The notes: generated from the letters alone by a model not told the origin. DNA of 64,000 nt from DVED01 sp963838375 (GCA_963838375.1 CAWIQY010000016.1:248001-312000); one strand, 5' to 3'. Counted from the first letter of the stretch, positions 8,833 through 18,068 are shown. Program-made: numbers and translations.

Positions 8833-9782
8833 ATGAATCAAAAAATTTGGAATCGGCTTTCTGCCACGGTATTAGCGACAGGCTTAGGTCTTGTGCCATC
8901 AGGTTTAGTCGCCACAGCCAGTCCCATTTCTCGCGAAATCGCAGAACCGGACTGGATCTCCCAACAAACCGGAGATCCCCAAAAAACCGCGATTCAACTG
9001 CCTGCCGAGTCCGATATTGCTCAGACAGAGGCTCACGAATTCGATGGACGCCCTGCTGCCACACTCTACGTCCGTAATATTCCCATCCTGACCTTCTTAG
9101 GAAGTGCCACCGACAGTCCAGAATCTCGAGCGACAGCCATTGCCGCGCGACTGAATCGATTGGCAAGATCGGGAGTCGATGCCAACACAATCGCAGCAAG
9201 CTGGATAGCCGAGGGCGATCGTTATGTCATCCAAGTAGGACGAGAAACCCTGGTAGAACTTGACGCCGATACCATTTTGCCGGATATCACCGCTAACCCC
9301 GCCGACGATGCCCTACAAGCCACCAATCGACTGCGGCGCGTCATGGGAAATGCTGCACCTTTGGACGAAATTGCGGGCAAGCCCATTGAGGAAGTTCGAT
9401 CGGCACTTCGACCAAAAGTTCTACCGAAAGAGCAACCCGAACCCGTTTTATTCGAGATGGAAGGTTGGGCATCTTGGTACGGTCCGGGATTCAACGGAAA
9501 TCTGAGCGCGAGCGGAGAAGTCTTCGATCAGTACGCGCTGACAGCCGCACACCGAGACTTACCCTTCGATACCCTCGTCCGAGTGACGAACTTGGATAAC
9601 GGTCAGTCTGTGGTCGTTCGCATTAACGATCGCGGTCCTTTATTCCCGGTCGGGAAATCGATCTCTCTGCGGGAGCGGCAGAGGAGATTGGTATGATGGC
9701 ATCGGGAACCGCTCCCGTCGCCATTGAGGTTTTGGGTTCTCCCGAATCGATGGCTCCGGCGTCAGCTTTCCCTCAGAAGTAG
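8833..9782 (+). pseudogene. rlpA: RlpA-like septal ring lytic transglycosylase, frameshifted near 9659
   Basis: RlpA proteins cleave denuded glycan strands in peptidoglycan with a double-psi beta-barrel domain. Here an N-terminal hydrophobic signal segment (residues 10-30) precedes a long spacer. The barrel then starts near residue 210 with GWASWYGPGFNGN, includes the TAAHRDLPFDTLVRVTN block, and reaches RINDRGPLFPVG. After KSI the frame breaks. The expected continuation (AGAAEEIGMMASGTAPVAIE) is present in another frame and ends at 9782. Adding one GATC unit at about 9659, in the context ATCGATC-TCTCTGCG, restores a 317-aa protein. As read, the protein stops at 9696 and lacks the last barrel strands. 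Confidence 0.82.
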
Positions 9783-10160
9783 TAAGTTATGAGCTTTTGC
9801 AGCAGCAGCCCCGCGCTCTATTGCGAAGCATAGAGCGTCGGGAAGAATGCGAGCGAGTTGACGACGCTCCCCCGACCTATGCCGAAGGCGCGGGAAGGGG
9901 AGACAGAGGAAGCGAGTAAATCTATGTTGGTCAAGGGGTTTACGCTACAATTAAATGGGTTGGGAATACGGCTTTGTCCGATAAGAATGCCAACTACGCG
10001 GTGGGTACGCCCGTGTCTGCGCGCTGACGGTTCTTGCAATAGCTCCCGAACGAAGCGCGAAGCCCGCTCTGTATGCACAGCATCAGAGTCGGGAGTCGTT
10101 CACTGATTGGTTAGTTGTTAGCAAAAGCGCAACTAGCCACTAGCTATTACCCAACCGTTT
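9783..10160. other. Intergenic region with hairpins, possibly an IS remnant
   Basis: 378 nt between rlpA and panC-cmk. CGCTCTAT (9814-9821) is mirrored by ATAGAGCG (9830-9837), and a related imperfect hairpin (CCCGCTCTG...CAGAGTCGGG) occurs near 10060-10090. The stretch between them is GC-rich, unlike typical spacers here. This could be the decayed end of an IS200/IS605-type element, but no transposase residue pattern was certain. Short ORFs on both strands are not credible genes. Confidence 0.3.
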
Positions 10161-11657
10161 GTGTTACTGCTAACCACAACTGCCCAACTACGTGCCTACC
10201 GAAACGATCTAGACGGACAAAACATCGGTTTTTTCCCGACGATGGGCGCTTTGCATCCCGGACATTTGAGATCGATCGACAAAGCTCGCCGGGAAAATGA
10301 CATTGTTATTGTCAGTATTTTCGTGAATCCGTTGCAATTCTCTCCCGCAGAGGATTTGCAGCGGTATCCTCAAGATTTAGAACACGATCGCCAACTCTGC
10401 GAAAAAGCTGGAGTAGATGCCATTTTTGCCCCCACAGTAGCGCAAATGCTGGGGGAAAATGGAATAGCCACAACGGTTGTGCCGCCAGAATCGATGACTT
10501 CTAGATTATGCGGTCGATCGAGAACGGGACATTTTCAGGGTGTGGCGACGATCGTCACCAAGTTGTTAAATTTAGTACAACCCGATCGGGCTTATTTCGG
10601 CATCAAAGACGCGCAGCAACTGGCTATTATTCGCCGACTGGTGGCAGATCTGAGTATTCCTGTGGAAATTGTTGCTTGTGCAACAATCCGGGAGACTTCT
10701 GGACTGGCTTACAGTTCCCGCAATCAGTATTTGAGTTCCCAGGAAAAAGAAAGCGCTGCCAGTTTGTATCGGAGTTTACGATCGGCTCGGACGGCATTTC
10801 GTCAAGGCGTTCGTGGCAGTATCGAGTTAGTCGATCGCGTTCGAGAAGAATTGGCAACTGTATCGGATATTCAACTCGAGTATGTGGAGTTGGTGCATCC
10901 AGAGACCTTGGAACCCCTGGAAACCGTTGAGACCGTGGGGTTGCTGGCGATCGCTGCTTGTATTGGTTCCACTCGGTTAATCGATAACTTGCAGTTGCGT
11001 CAGCCGATCGTTGCCATCGACGGGCCCGCCGGAGCGGGAAAATCTACCGTAACGCGCCAAGTCGCTCGCCAACTGAAATTATTGTATCTCGATACCGGAG
11101 CCATGTATCGAGCCGTCACTTGGTGGGTGTTGGACTCCGGGATGGCTGTAGACGATGCCACCGTCGCGTACGCCTTGGATCGCTGTGATTTGGAGTTGCA
11201 ACCCGATGAAGAACAAGGTTGTCGCGTCTGGGTCAACGATCGAGAAATCACCCGAGAAATCCGCACCCCGGAAGTTACCACTCGAGTTTCGGCTGTCTCT
11301 GCACTTCCCTCCGTGCGTCAATTTCTGGTGGCACAACAACAGCGTTATGGTCGTCGCGGCGGATTGGTGGCAGAAGGTCGGGATATTGGAACCTGCGTGT
11401 TTCCCGATGCCGATGTCAAGATTTTTTTAACCGCATCGGTGGCAGAACGTGCCAAGCGACGACAGAAAGATTTGGAACAACAGGGACACGGATCGATCGA
11501 CCTGCAAGAATTGGAAGAATCCATTGCAGAACGCGATCGACAAGACAGTACCCGCGCCATTTCTCCGTTACGTAAAGCTGAGGATGCGATCGAAGTTCAA
11601 ACCGACAACTTGAAGATAGAAGAAGTCATCGATCTCATTGTCAGTTATTGTCGGTAA
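10161..11657 (+). CDS. panC-cmk: Bifunctional pantoate-beta-alanine ligase / (d)CMP kinase
   Basis: 498-aa fusion found across cyanobacteria. Residues 1 to about 270 are pantothenate synthetase: MGALHPGHL carries the ATP-binding HxGH motif, followed by VSIFVNPLQF, YFGIKDAQQL and SSRNQYLS. Residues about 280-498 are cytidylate kinase: P-loop IDGPAGAGKSTV, LDTGAMYRAVTWW, and GRDIGTCVFPDADVKIFLTAS. The enzyme joins coenzyme A synthesis to CMP/dCMP recycling; both reactions are cytosolic. The ATG at 10161 (MLLLTTTAQLRAYRN) fits the family start. It converges on the next gene with a 7-nt gap. Confidence 0.95.
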   Translation: MLLLTTTAQLRAYRNDLDGQNIGFFPTMGALHPGHLRSIDKARRENDIVIVSIFVNPLQFSPAEDLQRYPQDLEHDRQLCEKAGVDAIFAPTVAQMLGENGIATTVVPPESMTSRLCGRSRTGHFQGVATIVTKLLNLVQPDRAYFGIKDAQQLAIIRRLVADLSIPVEIVACATIRETSGLAYSSRNQYLSSQEKESAASLYRSLRSARTAFRQGVRGSIELVDRVREELATVSDIQLEYVELVHPETLEPLETVETVGLLAIAACIGSTRLIDNLQLRQPIVAIDGPAGAGKSTVTRQVARQLKLLYLDTGAMYRAVTWWVLDSGMAVDDATVAYALDRCDLELQPDEEQGCRVWVNDREITREIRTPEVTTRVSAVSALPSVRQFLVAQQQRYGRRGGLVAEGRDIGTCVFPDADVKIFLTASVAERAKRRQKDLEQQGHGSIDLQELEESIAERDRQDSTRAISPLRKAEDAIEVQTDNLKIEEVIDLIVSYCR

Positions 11658-11664
11658 GCTCAAA

Positions 11665-12342
11665 TTAAAATTGGGGAACGAGAACGGCAACGAGGATACT
11701 CAGCAAGGTTTCTAACTCATCTGGAATCACGTATAGTTTGGTTCCTTGAGTAATTTGTTTTGCATTTCGATCGAGTTTTCCAAATTGCCATATGTCTCCA
11801 GTGGTGACAGCACCCACTAAAAAAGGGATCTCGTCGGTCTGTCGTTGTGCCAGAGCGATTAACTCCATCGCCAGTTGAGTGAAACCCCGCGCTAAATCCG
11901 CGTGTTTGGCTTTAACGACAAGACATTGAGATTGGGTGTATAAGTAATAGTCTAGAGAACCTTTGAGATACTCGCTGACGGTAAGTGGATATTCAATCCG
12001 GAGTTGAGCGTGCGCGGTTTCGGCAACTTCAACTAAGATAGGTGCAATTAGCATTTCTCGGCGTGCGGCTTCGCTGGTGAGGCTGATGAAGGTCAGACGG
12101 CGTTGGAGTTGTTCTTGGAGAATGGCGAAGCGATCGATCTTAACGGGATATCGTGCTAAATCCAGAAGGGTTCGTTGTAGAGAATAACCGAACTCGGCAA
12201 GAATATCTTCGGGTTCGTAGGTCATCTCGAAGTAGCTGCGAAACGTATAAGATCGATCGGGTTGCAGAATTGGCGGTATAGACATAGATTGAAGATACGA
12301 TCGAGTGTATTTCTGTACGATATCGCGTTTTTCGAGTCGCAA
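11665..12342 (-). CDS. Conserved protein of unknown function, possibly PD-(D/E)XK-like
   Basis: 225 aa, not assigned to a named family. The middle (about residues 125-170) reads YLKGSLDYYLYTQ, then LVVKAKHADLARGFTQLAME. A conserved-looking D, a V-x-K beta-strand and a downstream Q-containing helix in this order recall the nuclease fold that in cyanobacteria is often used for type I restriction-like or regulatory proteins. The catalytic ExK is not clear, so a nuclease activity is only a guess. An internal ATG at 12285 (MSIPPILQPDRSY) is an alternative start. No partner genes are adjacent in operon arrangement. Confidence 0.6.
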   Translation of the reverse strand: MRLEKRDIVQKYTRSYLQSMSIPPILQPDRSYTFRSYFEMTYEPEDILAEFGYSLQRTLLDLARYPVKIDRFAILQEQLQRRLTFISLTSEAARREMLIAPILVEVAETAHAQLRIEYPLTVSEYLKGSLDYYLYTQSQCLVVKAKHADLARGFTQLAMELIALAQRQTDEIPFLVGAVTTGDIWQFGKLDRNAKQITQGTKLYVIPDELETLLSILVAVLVPQF

Positions 12343-12400
12343 TGCAAGTCGATCTCCTCCTGCTCACTTCACAGTCAATGAGAAATCTTCAACCGAACTC

Positions 12401-12442
12401 GATATAAAACCCCAATCGACAATTCGATCGGGGTTTTATATC
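12401..12442 (-). terminator. Intrinsic terminator downstream of RTX gene B
   Basis: GATATAAAACCCC (12401-12413) and GGGGTTTTATATC (12430-12442) form a perfect 13-bp stem, with the T-rich strand in the right place for minus-strand transcription. It lies 13 nt past the stop of gene B, between B and the promoter side of 11665-12342. Confidence 0.7.
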
Positions 12443-12454
12443 ATCAAACTGCCA

Positions 12455-13667
12455 TCAAATCACCTGGAAATCCGCCTGAGAAAGTTGAGTCATCAAAACC
12501 CCCTCAAGACGCGCCAACTGTTCCTCCAGTGCCAAAACACTCAAGATATTCCCACTTTGAGAAAAAGTCAAATCCTCAAAAGTCAACCCACCGCGCAAAG
12601 CGATAAAATCCACCCCATCTTGGAAATCAACGATCGTCTCCACCCCATTTCCCCGTGCCAGAACAAACGCATCAATCCCCGCGCCACCCGTCAACGAGTC
12701 ATCGCCGAGATCGCCAAACAGAGCATCATTCCCCGCCCCACCGGACAAGATATCGTTCCCCATACCGCCAAATAAGGCATCATTCCCCGCACCACCCGCC
12801 AGGGTATCATCTCCCCCATTGCCAAAAATGACATCATCTCCCCCATCCCCACAGATCTTATCGTTACCATCTTCAGAACTACCAGGAATGCCATTGCCGC
12901 CAACAAGAGTGTCGTTTCCGCCCCCGCCGCACAGCATATCATTTCCTAGATCCCCAAACAGTTGGTCATTTCCCGCTTCGCCCCACAAGTTGTCATCCCC
13001 TTGACCTCCGTACGCAGTATCCTCACCATCACCCCCAACCAAGCTATCATTTCCCGCATTGCCGCAGAGCAGATCGTTCCCCGCGCCGCCAAACATCACA
13101 TCGCTACCGGCGGTATCGGCATCGGCAAAATTGCCATTACCGCCGATGAGGGTATCATCTCCCAAATCTCCCGAAAGGCTGTCATTGCCGATATCCCCGA
13201 AAGCCAGGTCGTTATCCTTACCCCCAAAAACCACATCATCATCTTTGCCGGCATAGATACTATCTTCTCCCTCGCCTCCTTTGAGGACATCCGCACCGCC
13301 GTTGCCGGAGATGAAATCGCGATCGCTACTTGCCCCAACGGGAACCGAACTGCCGCGACTGCCCAGAATCGTGTCATCTCCCTGTTCTCCATATAGGGAA
13401 TCATTTCCCCCATCGCCGAAAATTCGATCGTTATCTTTGCCGCCGTGGGCAAGATCGTGTCCGTCTCCCCCGGAGAGTTCGTCGTCATTTTCGTTGCCGA
13501 AGAGGACATCATTTCCCGAACCGCCCCAAAGGCGATCTTGCCCGTCTGGGTCGGGGTTTGCCGGATTGCCATTGCCGCCGATGACTGTGTCGTCGCCGAG
13601 ATCTCCCGTGAGGGAGTCGCTACCTTTGTCGCCGAACACCAGATCGTTATCTTTGCCGCCGTGGGCT
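12455..13667 (-). pseudogene. C-terminal RTX part of protein B, out of frame with the main ORF
   Basis: The genuine C-terminal RTX block of protein B (from about AHGGKDNDLVFGDKG to SQADFQVI) lies in this frame. Copy A has GGGCTCGATCG where B has GGGCTGATCG (about 13664-13673), so B lacks one C. Restoring it joins this frame to the ORF starting at 17493 and yields a 1679-aa protein. The tail carries about nine RTX-rich modules and the probable C-terminal secretion region. Confidence 0.75.
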
Positions 13668-14377
13668 GATCGTTGCCTTGACCTCCATGTAGGTTGTCTT
13701 CGCCTTCGCCGCCTTTGAGGGTGTCGCTGCCGCCGTTGCCGAACAGCCAATCTCGATCGGCTGTTGCCCCGACGGAAACGGGACTGCCGAGACTTCCTAG
13801 TAGGATGTCGTCGCCGAGATCTCCGCCGAGGGTGTCGTTGCCCCCATCTCCAAAAAGGCGATCGTTGTCTTTACCGCCGTGGGCGAGATCGTCGCCGTCT
13901 CCGCCGGATATGGCGTCGTCTTTTTCGTTGCCGAATAGGGAGTCGTTGCCTGCGCCGCCGTATAGGGTGTCTAGTCCGGAGAGTTCTGAGTCGGTTAAAT
14001 CGGCTGAGTCGCCGATGATGATGTCGTCGCCGTCGTCGCCGTGGAGGGCGTCATTTCCTCGGTCTCCCCAAAGTCGATCGTTGTCTTTGCCTGCGAAACT
14101 GATGTCGTCGCCTTTGCCGCCGTGAAGGGTGTCTTCTCCGGCGCTGCCGGCGAGGAAGTCGTTTCCTGCGTTTCCGGCGAGGAAATCGCGATCTTCTTCT
14201 GACCCTCGGGGGGTGGCACTGAATGGACCGCCGACGAGGACGTCGTCTCCTTCTTCTCCTTGGAGGATGTCGTCTCCTTCTTCTCCCCGAATGTCGTCGT
14301 TTCCTTCTGTTCCCACCAGATTTTCTGGGGTGGCGCTGCCGTCTATTTGATTTTCTGTTTGGGGTAGGCTCGCCAAC
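12457..14377. repeat. RTX-encoding repeat, copy 2 (pairs with 3667-5588)
   Basis: Second copy of the 1.92-kb near-identical RTX DNA, at a constant offset of 8790 nt up to the first indel. It lies inside gene B in the same orientation as copy 1. The much lower similarity of the N-terminal halves of A and B shows that the two tails were equalised after the gene duplication. Confidence 0.9.
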
Positions 14378-17300
14378 GGCATCGGTGCGAGGACGGCAAC
14401 TTCTGCCCCGGTAAAGGAAAATGGAAGTTCTACCGAGAGGTCTAATGCAGTCGGAGGAGTCGGGCAATCTCCGTGAGATTCACCCAAACCCGGAGGCGGT
14501 GGGGGGAGTACACCAGTGCCGCCGCCGCTATTTCCGCCGCCGCCGCTATTTCCGCCGCCGCCGCTATTTCCGCCGCCACCGCTATTTCCGCCACCGCCGC
14601 TATTTCCACCGCCGCTATTTCCGCCACCGCCGCTATTTCCACCGCCACCGCCACTACTTGCTGGAACCGAGAGAAAAATAGTTGCCGGGGTCGGATCTTC
14701 TGCCTCCTCGTTATCCGTTGCTGTGAAAGTAAAAGTCGTCCCCCCAAAATCCGAGGTAGATGAGAAAAACAGCTCGTCTGCTCGATCGATCTCGAGAATT
14801 TGACCTTGCCTAATTCGCGTGCCGCCGTCATTGGGATTGCCTAAGTACAACACCCCGGCATCCGTTGGGGGCAATTGGGTGATGGTGTAGGATACCACCT
14901 CGCCATCTGCATCGGTGGCAGCTAATGCCGGAAGTCCAGTGGCTGCACCTTGTGGCACTTCGACAAAATCATCCTGAGCGCTAGGAGGCAAATTCGCATT
15001 CGGGGGCGCTAAAATAACCGTGCCGGGAGTGGGGTCGAGCGTGCCGTTATTATCGATGCTGGCGTAGGTAAACAGCGTTTGAGTGAAGGTTGCACTCGCG
15101 CCAAAAGTGAGTCGGTTCAACTCCGTGGGGGTCAATTGCTGTCCCACGGTGACAGGAGCCCCATTGAGGCGCAACTGACCTTGAGCTGTGGGTGGTAAAG
15201 TGTCAATGATGTAAGCGGCAACAGTTCCATCGGGGTCGCTGCCACCCAATCCCCTCAGAATTTTCGTTTGTCGGGGATTAAAACGATCGCTAACATCTCG
15301 CGTTTCGGGTGGCAAGTTGTCGGGTGTTAATGTAATTGTGGCGGCAGAAGACGTCGCGTCTTCATCGTCCGTTGCCGTAAATTGGAAAGTTGCGCCGGAA
15401 AAATCGGCTTCTGCCTGGAAAATCAGATCGTCGAGGCGATCGTCTGTTAGGGTTTGACCAACGCGCACGGGATCGCCATCTAGCAGCAGTTCTCCTTGCT
15501 CGGGAACCGGGAGTCGGGTGATGGTATAAAGGCTGACCGAACCGTTGGCATCGGTGGCTTGCAGCGCCGGAAGCCGAGTCGCTGCGCCCCGTGCCACCTG
15601 CACGGAATCTGATTCGGCGTTAGGCGGTGGATTTGCCGGTGCCGAGATTGTCGTGGTATCGGTGGCATTCACTTCGTTATCCGGTGGATTGCCCACGATC
15701 GTAAATCCAGGAGGCGGAGTGACTTCGACGGTATTGGTGAGAATGCCGGTCGCATCTTCCCGCACAATGCCCGAAATACTCAGGGTAAGAGTTGCCCCAA
15801 TGCCCAAATTGGCGATCGCGGTAATTTGATTATCGACGATCGTCGTGGAGACCAAATCGCCCGTCCCACCGGAAATAGTGGCAGAAATTCCTTGCCGCCT
15901 AAAATCGATCCCCTCGGGCAACAGCTCTGTGATGGTAATTCCCTCGATCTGGGTCAGATCGAACTCGGGTAAATCGATCGGCGCAATGTAATTGGCTGCG
16001 GAAACGGTAATCTCGTAAGTGACTTCTTCTCCCACTTCGACGGTATCGAGGTTATCCGTCTTGGTGACTCGCAGATCGACTTGCGGCGACGGTAGGGGTA
16101 AACTAGCAAAGTCGGTTAAGTCAAAACCGAGATCGGCGATTAATGTTGGGCGGGCATCGGTAGAGGAAACCTCATAAAGATTGCCGTTAGAAGTGAGATA
16201 CAGTCCTCCATTATCCCCAAATGCTAGAGAACCCGATTCGGAACGCGGAAGACCCGTGTTGCCCACATAAGTCGCTTCTAGAGTATTGATATTGACCCGA
16301 AAAATCCGAATCGTATTTGTTCCACCGATCCGATCGCCACTATTATTGAATTCGCGGGCAGCTTCGGTGACGTACAGAATATCTGGATTGTTGGGATCGA
16401 AGGCGGCATCTCCCCCACCGCCGACAAACTCGGAATTGGCTGCTGGGGCGCTGCCGGGACGAGTTGAGATCGTGCCCAAAGACTTGGCTTTCCCGGTTTC
16501 GCGATCGATCTCAAAAAGTTCCCGACTATCGCCGAGGGCGAAGAGTTGGTTTTGATAGTCGGGATTGGTAGTGTTGGGCGAAGCTTGGGCCAGTTTGACG
16601 ATCGAACCCCCGAGGGCAGCCAGTGCCGGATCGACCTCATCGGGATCGCTCCCCCCTAATGTTCCCAAAACATTGTTTTCGTCCGTATCCGGATTCCAAG
16701 TGGCGACACGGGCATTAACCTGATTGCCCGCCCCAAACGATCGAAACTCGACGTAGTAGACTAACCCCGACCCGGCTTCGCGTGCCAGTGCCGAAGTCAC
16801 AAAGCTGAGAGTGCCGAAGACTTCTGAAGAACCATCGTTGAGATCGAGCACCCGGATGTTCCTACTATTAGCTTGGGCGGCGTAGATGACGTTTGCCAGA
16901 TTAATGTTTAAGATGCCGGGGTACAGGGCGAGAGTCGCCCGATGGAACGCCCAAGGAGACCGGATCTCGCCCACCGTCGCGTCTAGCTCCCAGTTTCCGC
17001 CCAACGCGGCATTGCCCACGGGGGTCGTGGAAGCCGCAATCCGCATCCCGGTGATTTGGCTGAAGGTTTGGATGAATTGGCGTCCGAGTTCTTCAGCGGC
17101 TACGCGACAGCCGTAGAGCCAAATTTCCCCATCGGGAGCCAGTGCTTTCGCCCACTGTTTCAACTGAGGAATCGAGTTTTGCAGAGATCGCCTTGTCAGT
17201 TGACTGTTGCCCAACTGGAGGCTCCCCGGTTGACCGTGGGAGACGATATGAATTGCTTCTAAGTTCGTATAGTTATCCAGAACTTCAGTAATCTGCTCGA

Positions 17301-17493
17301 TGCCATTTCGGGTTCGATCGATCGTCTCGAGCTGTGTTCCCGAAGTGGCATCGACAAGACTCCCGGGGAGGTACAACTCCTGCGATCTCGGGAAATTGTC
17401 CACTCCGGAATCGATAAAAGCAATTCTTCTGACATTATCATTATCTTTTGACAACGCCGAAAATTCATGCGCTTTTAATAAATCTACGTTCAT
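13096..17493 (-). CDS. DUF4347 / beta-propeller-like / DUF11 / cadherin-like / RTX protein B
   Basis: Paralogue of protein A; 1465 aa as read, but residues after about 1275 are out of frame (one base missing near 13667). The intact product would be 1679 aa. Order: DUF4347 (about 28-195, IHIVSHGQPGSL and LYGCRVAAEEL); propeller-like region (about 200-470); DUF11-type domain (about 475-625); three repeated Ig/cadherin-like modules of about 110 aa that A lacks (each with a QGxL-Lxxxxxxxxxx-Lxxxxxxxx-L pattern and FTATD ends); a GGGGNS linker; and RTX nonapeptides. Start MNVDLLKAHEF at 17493 aligns with protein A. Likely a type I secreted calcium-dependent surface protein. Confidence 0.82.
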   Translation of the reverse strand: MNVDLLKAHEFSALSKDNDNVRRIAFIDSGVDNFPRSQELYLPGSLVDATSGTQLETIDRTRNGIEQITEVLDNYTNLEAIHIVSHGQPGSLQLGNSQLTRRSLQNSIPQLKQWAKALAPDGEIWLYGCRVAAEELGRQFIQTFSQITGMRIAASTTPVGNAALGGNWELDATVGEIRSPWAFHRATLALYPGILNINLANVIYAAQANSRNIRVLDLNDGSSEVFGTLSFVTSALAREAGSGLVYYVEFRSFGAGNQVNARVATWNPDTDENNVLGTLGGSDPDEVDPALAALGGSIVKLAQASPNTTNPDYQNQLFALGDSRELFEIDRETGKAKSLGTISTRPGSAPAANSEFVGGGGDAAFDPNNPDILYVTEAAREFNNSGDRIGGTNTIRIFRVNINTLEATYVGNTGLPRSESGSLAFGDNGGLYLTSNGNLYEVSSTDARPTLIADLGFDLTDFASLPLPSPQVDLRVTKTDNLDTVEVGEEVTYEITVSAANYIAPIDLPEFDLTQIEGITITELLPEGIDFRRQGISATISGGTGDLVSTTIVDNQITAIANLGIGATLTLSISGIVREDATGILTNTVEVTPPPGFTIVGNPPDNEVNATDTTTISAPANPPPNAESDSVQVARGAATRLPALQATDANGSVSLYTITRLPVPEQGELLLDGDPVRVGQTLTDDRLDDLIFQAEADFSGATFQFTATDDEDATSSAATITLTPDNLPPETRDVSDRFNPRQTKILRGLGGSDPDGTVAAYIIDTLPPTAQGQLRLNGAPVTVGQQLTPTELNRLTFGASATFTQTLFTYASIDNNGTLDPTPGTVILAPPNANLPPSAQDDFVEVPQGAATGLPALAATDADGEVVSYTITQLPPTDAGVLYLGNPNDGGTRIRQGQILEIDRADELFFSSTSDFGGTTFTFTATDNEEAEDPTPATIFLSVPASSGGGGGNSGGGGNSGGGNSGGGGNSGGGGNSGGGGNSGGGGNSGGGTGVLPPPPPGLGESHGDCPTPPTALDLSVELPFSFTGAEVAVLAPMPLASLPQTENQIDGSATPENLVGTEGNDDIRGEEGDDILQGEEGDDVLVGGPFSATPRGSEEDRDFLAGNAGNDFLAGSAGEDTLHGGKGDDISFAGKDNDRLWGDRGNDALHGDDGDDIIIGDSADLTDSELSGLDTLYGGAGNDSLFGNEKDDAISGGDGDDLAHGGKDNDRLFGDGGNDTLGGDLGDDILLGSLGSPVSVGATADRDWLFGNGGSDTLKGGEGEDNLHGGQGNDQPTAAKITIWCSATKVATPSREISATTQSSAAMAIRQTPTQTGKIAFGAVREMMSSSATKMTTNSPGETDTILPTAAKITIEFSAMGEMIPYMENREMTRFWAVAAVRFPLGQVAIAISSPATAVRMSSKEAREKIVSMPAKMMMWFLGVRITTWLSGISAMTAFREIWEMIPSSAVMAILPMPIPPVAM
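14517..14655. repeat. 18-bp tandem repeat encoding a GGGGNS linker in protein B
   Basis: About eight units of CTATTTCCGCCGCCGCCG or close variants, one of them shortened to 15 bp. On the minus strand they encode GGGGNS, a flexible spacer between the cadherin-like modules and the RTX block. Unit number is likely to vary between strains because the DNA repeat is nearly perfect. Confidence 0.85.
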
Positions 17494-18068
17494 CTCGTTA
17501 ATTTGGGTAATCCTTCAAGATATCTGAAAAATTCATGGGTTTTTCCTGAGTTTTTCCGGGTTGATATCCCTGCCAAAGTTTGCGTTTTGGGATGCCAACA
17601 AATCTACGGACAGACAACTTTTTTTATCCGTTGACTCAGACGACTCATGAGTTTTGAAAAAATCATCAAAACTTTGCTGCGGTTCCAGAAATAAACTCGG
17701 GCAACCTCCTGTGTCCGGTCTTTCCGTGAAGATATCGGGTTCGAGCGAAATCTCCGAGACTCTCGGGGAGTCGCTGCACTTGCAATGGGAATTGGAATGA
17801 GTAGTTTTAGCAACTCTTTAACCGTTAGCAAGACGGTCGATCGATTGAAGCACCCTATCAAATGTCAATTTGTCACAGACTCAGCCAGACTTTTTCGTTA
17901 GAGACGAACACCCAAGTTAGCCAATAAAGATGCTTAGAGATTGGATCTGATGATTGCTGACCAGCTTATCGAACTGGTTGTACACCCTGCTATTAGATCT
18001 ATCATTACCGAGCGTGTATCCGTAATACGGAAGGCAGTCGGTCGCTGTAGTCACACATTATAGTATTT
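17494..18068 (-). promoter_or_regulatory. Long 5' leader of RTX gene B, homologous to the leader of gene A
   Basis: Counterpart of 7674-8227. It retains GTTTTGA-8 nt-TCAAAAC near 17650, CTCGGGCAAC plus TGTCCGG near 17697-17717, CACCCTATCAAATGTC near 17850, AGATGCTTAGAGATTGG near 17930, and the minus-strand AAATACTATAAT (-10 at 18057-18062). The stem at 17752-17770 (CTCCGAG with CTCGGGGAG) occupies the place of ATCTCA/TGAGAT in leader A with different bases but preserved pairing. Implied 5' UTR is about 555 nt. Confidence 0.6.

Noticed and set aside
14517..14655. Possible CRISPR-like array
   Set aside because: The 18-bp units are directly adjacent with no variable spacers and lie inside the coding frame as GGGGNS.
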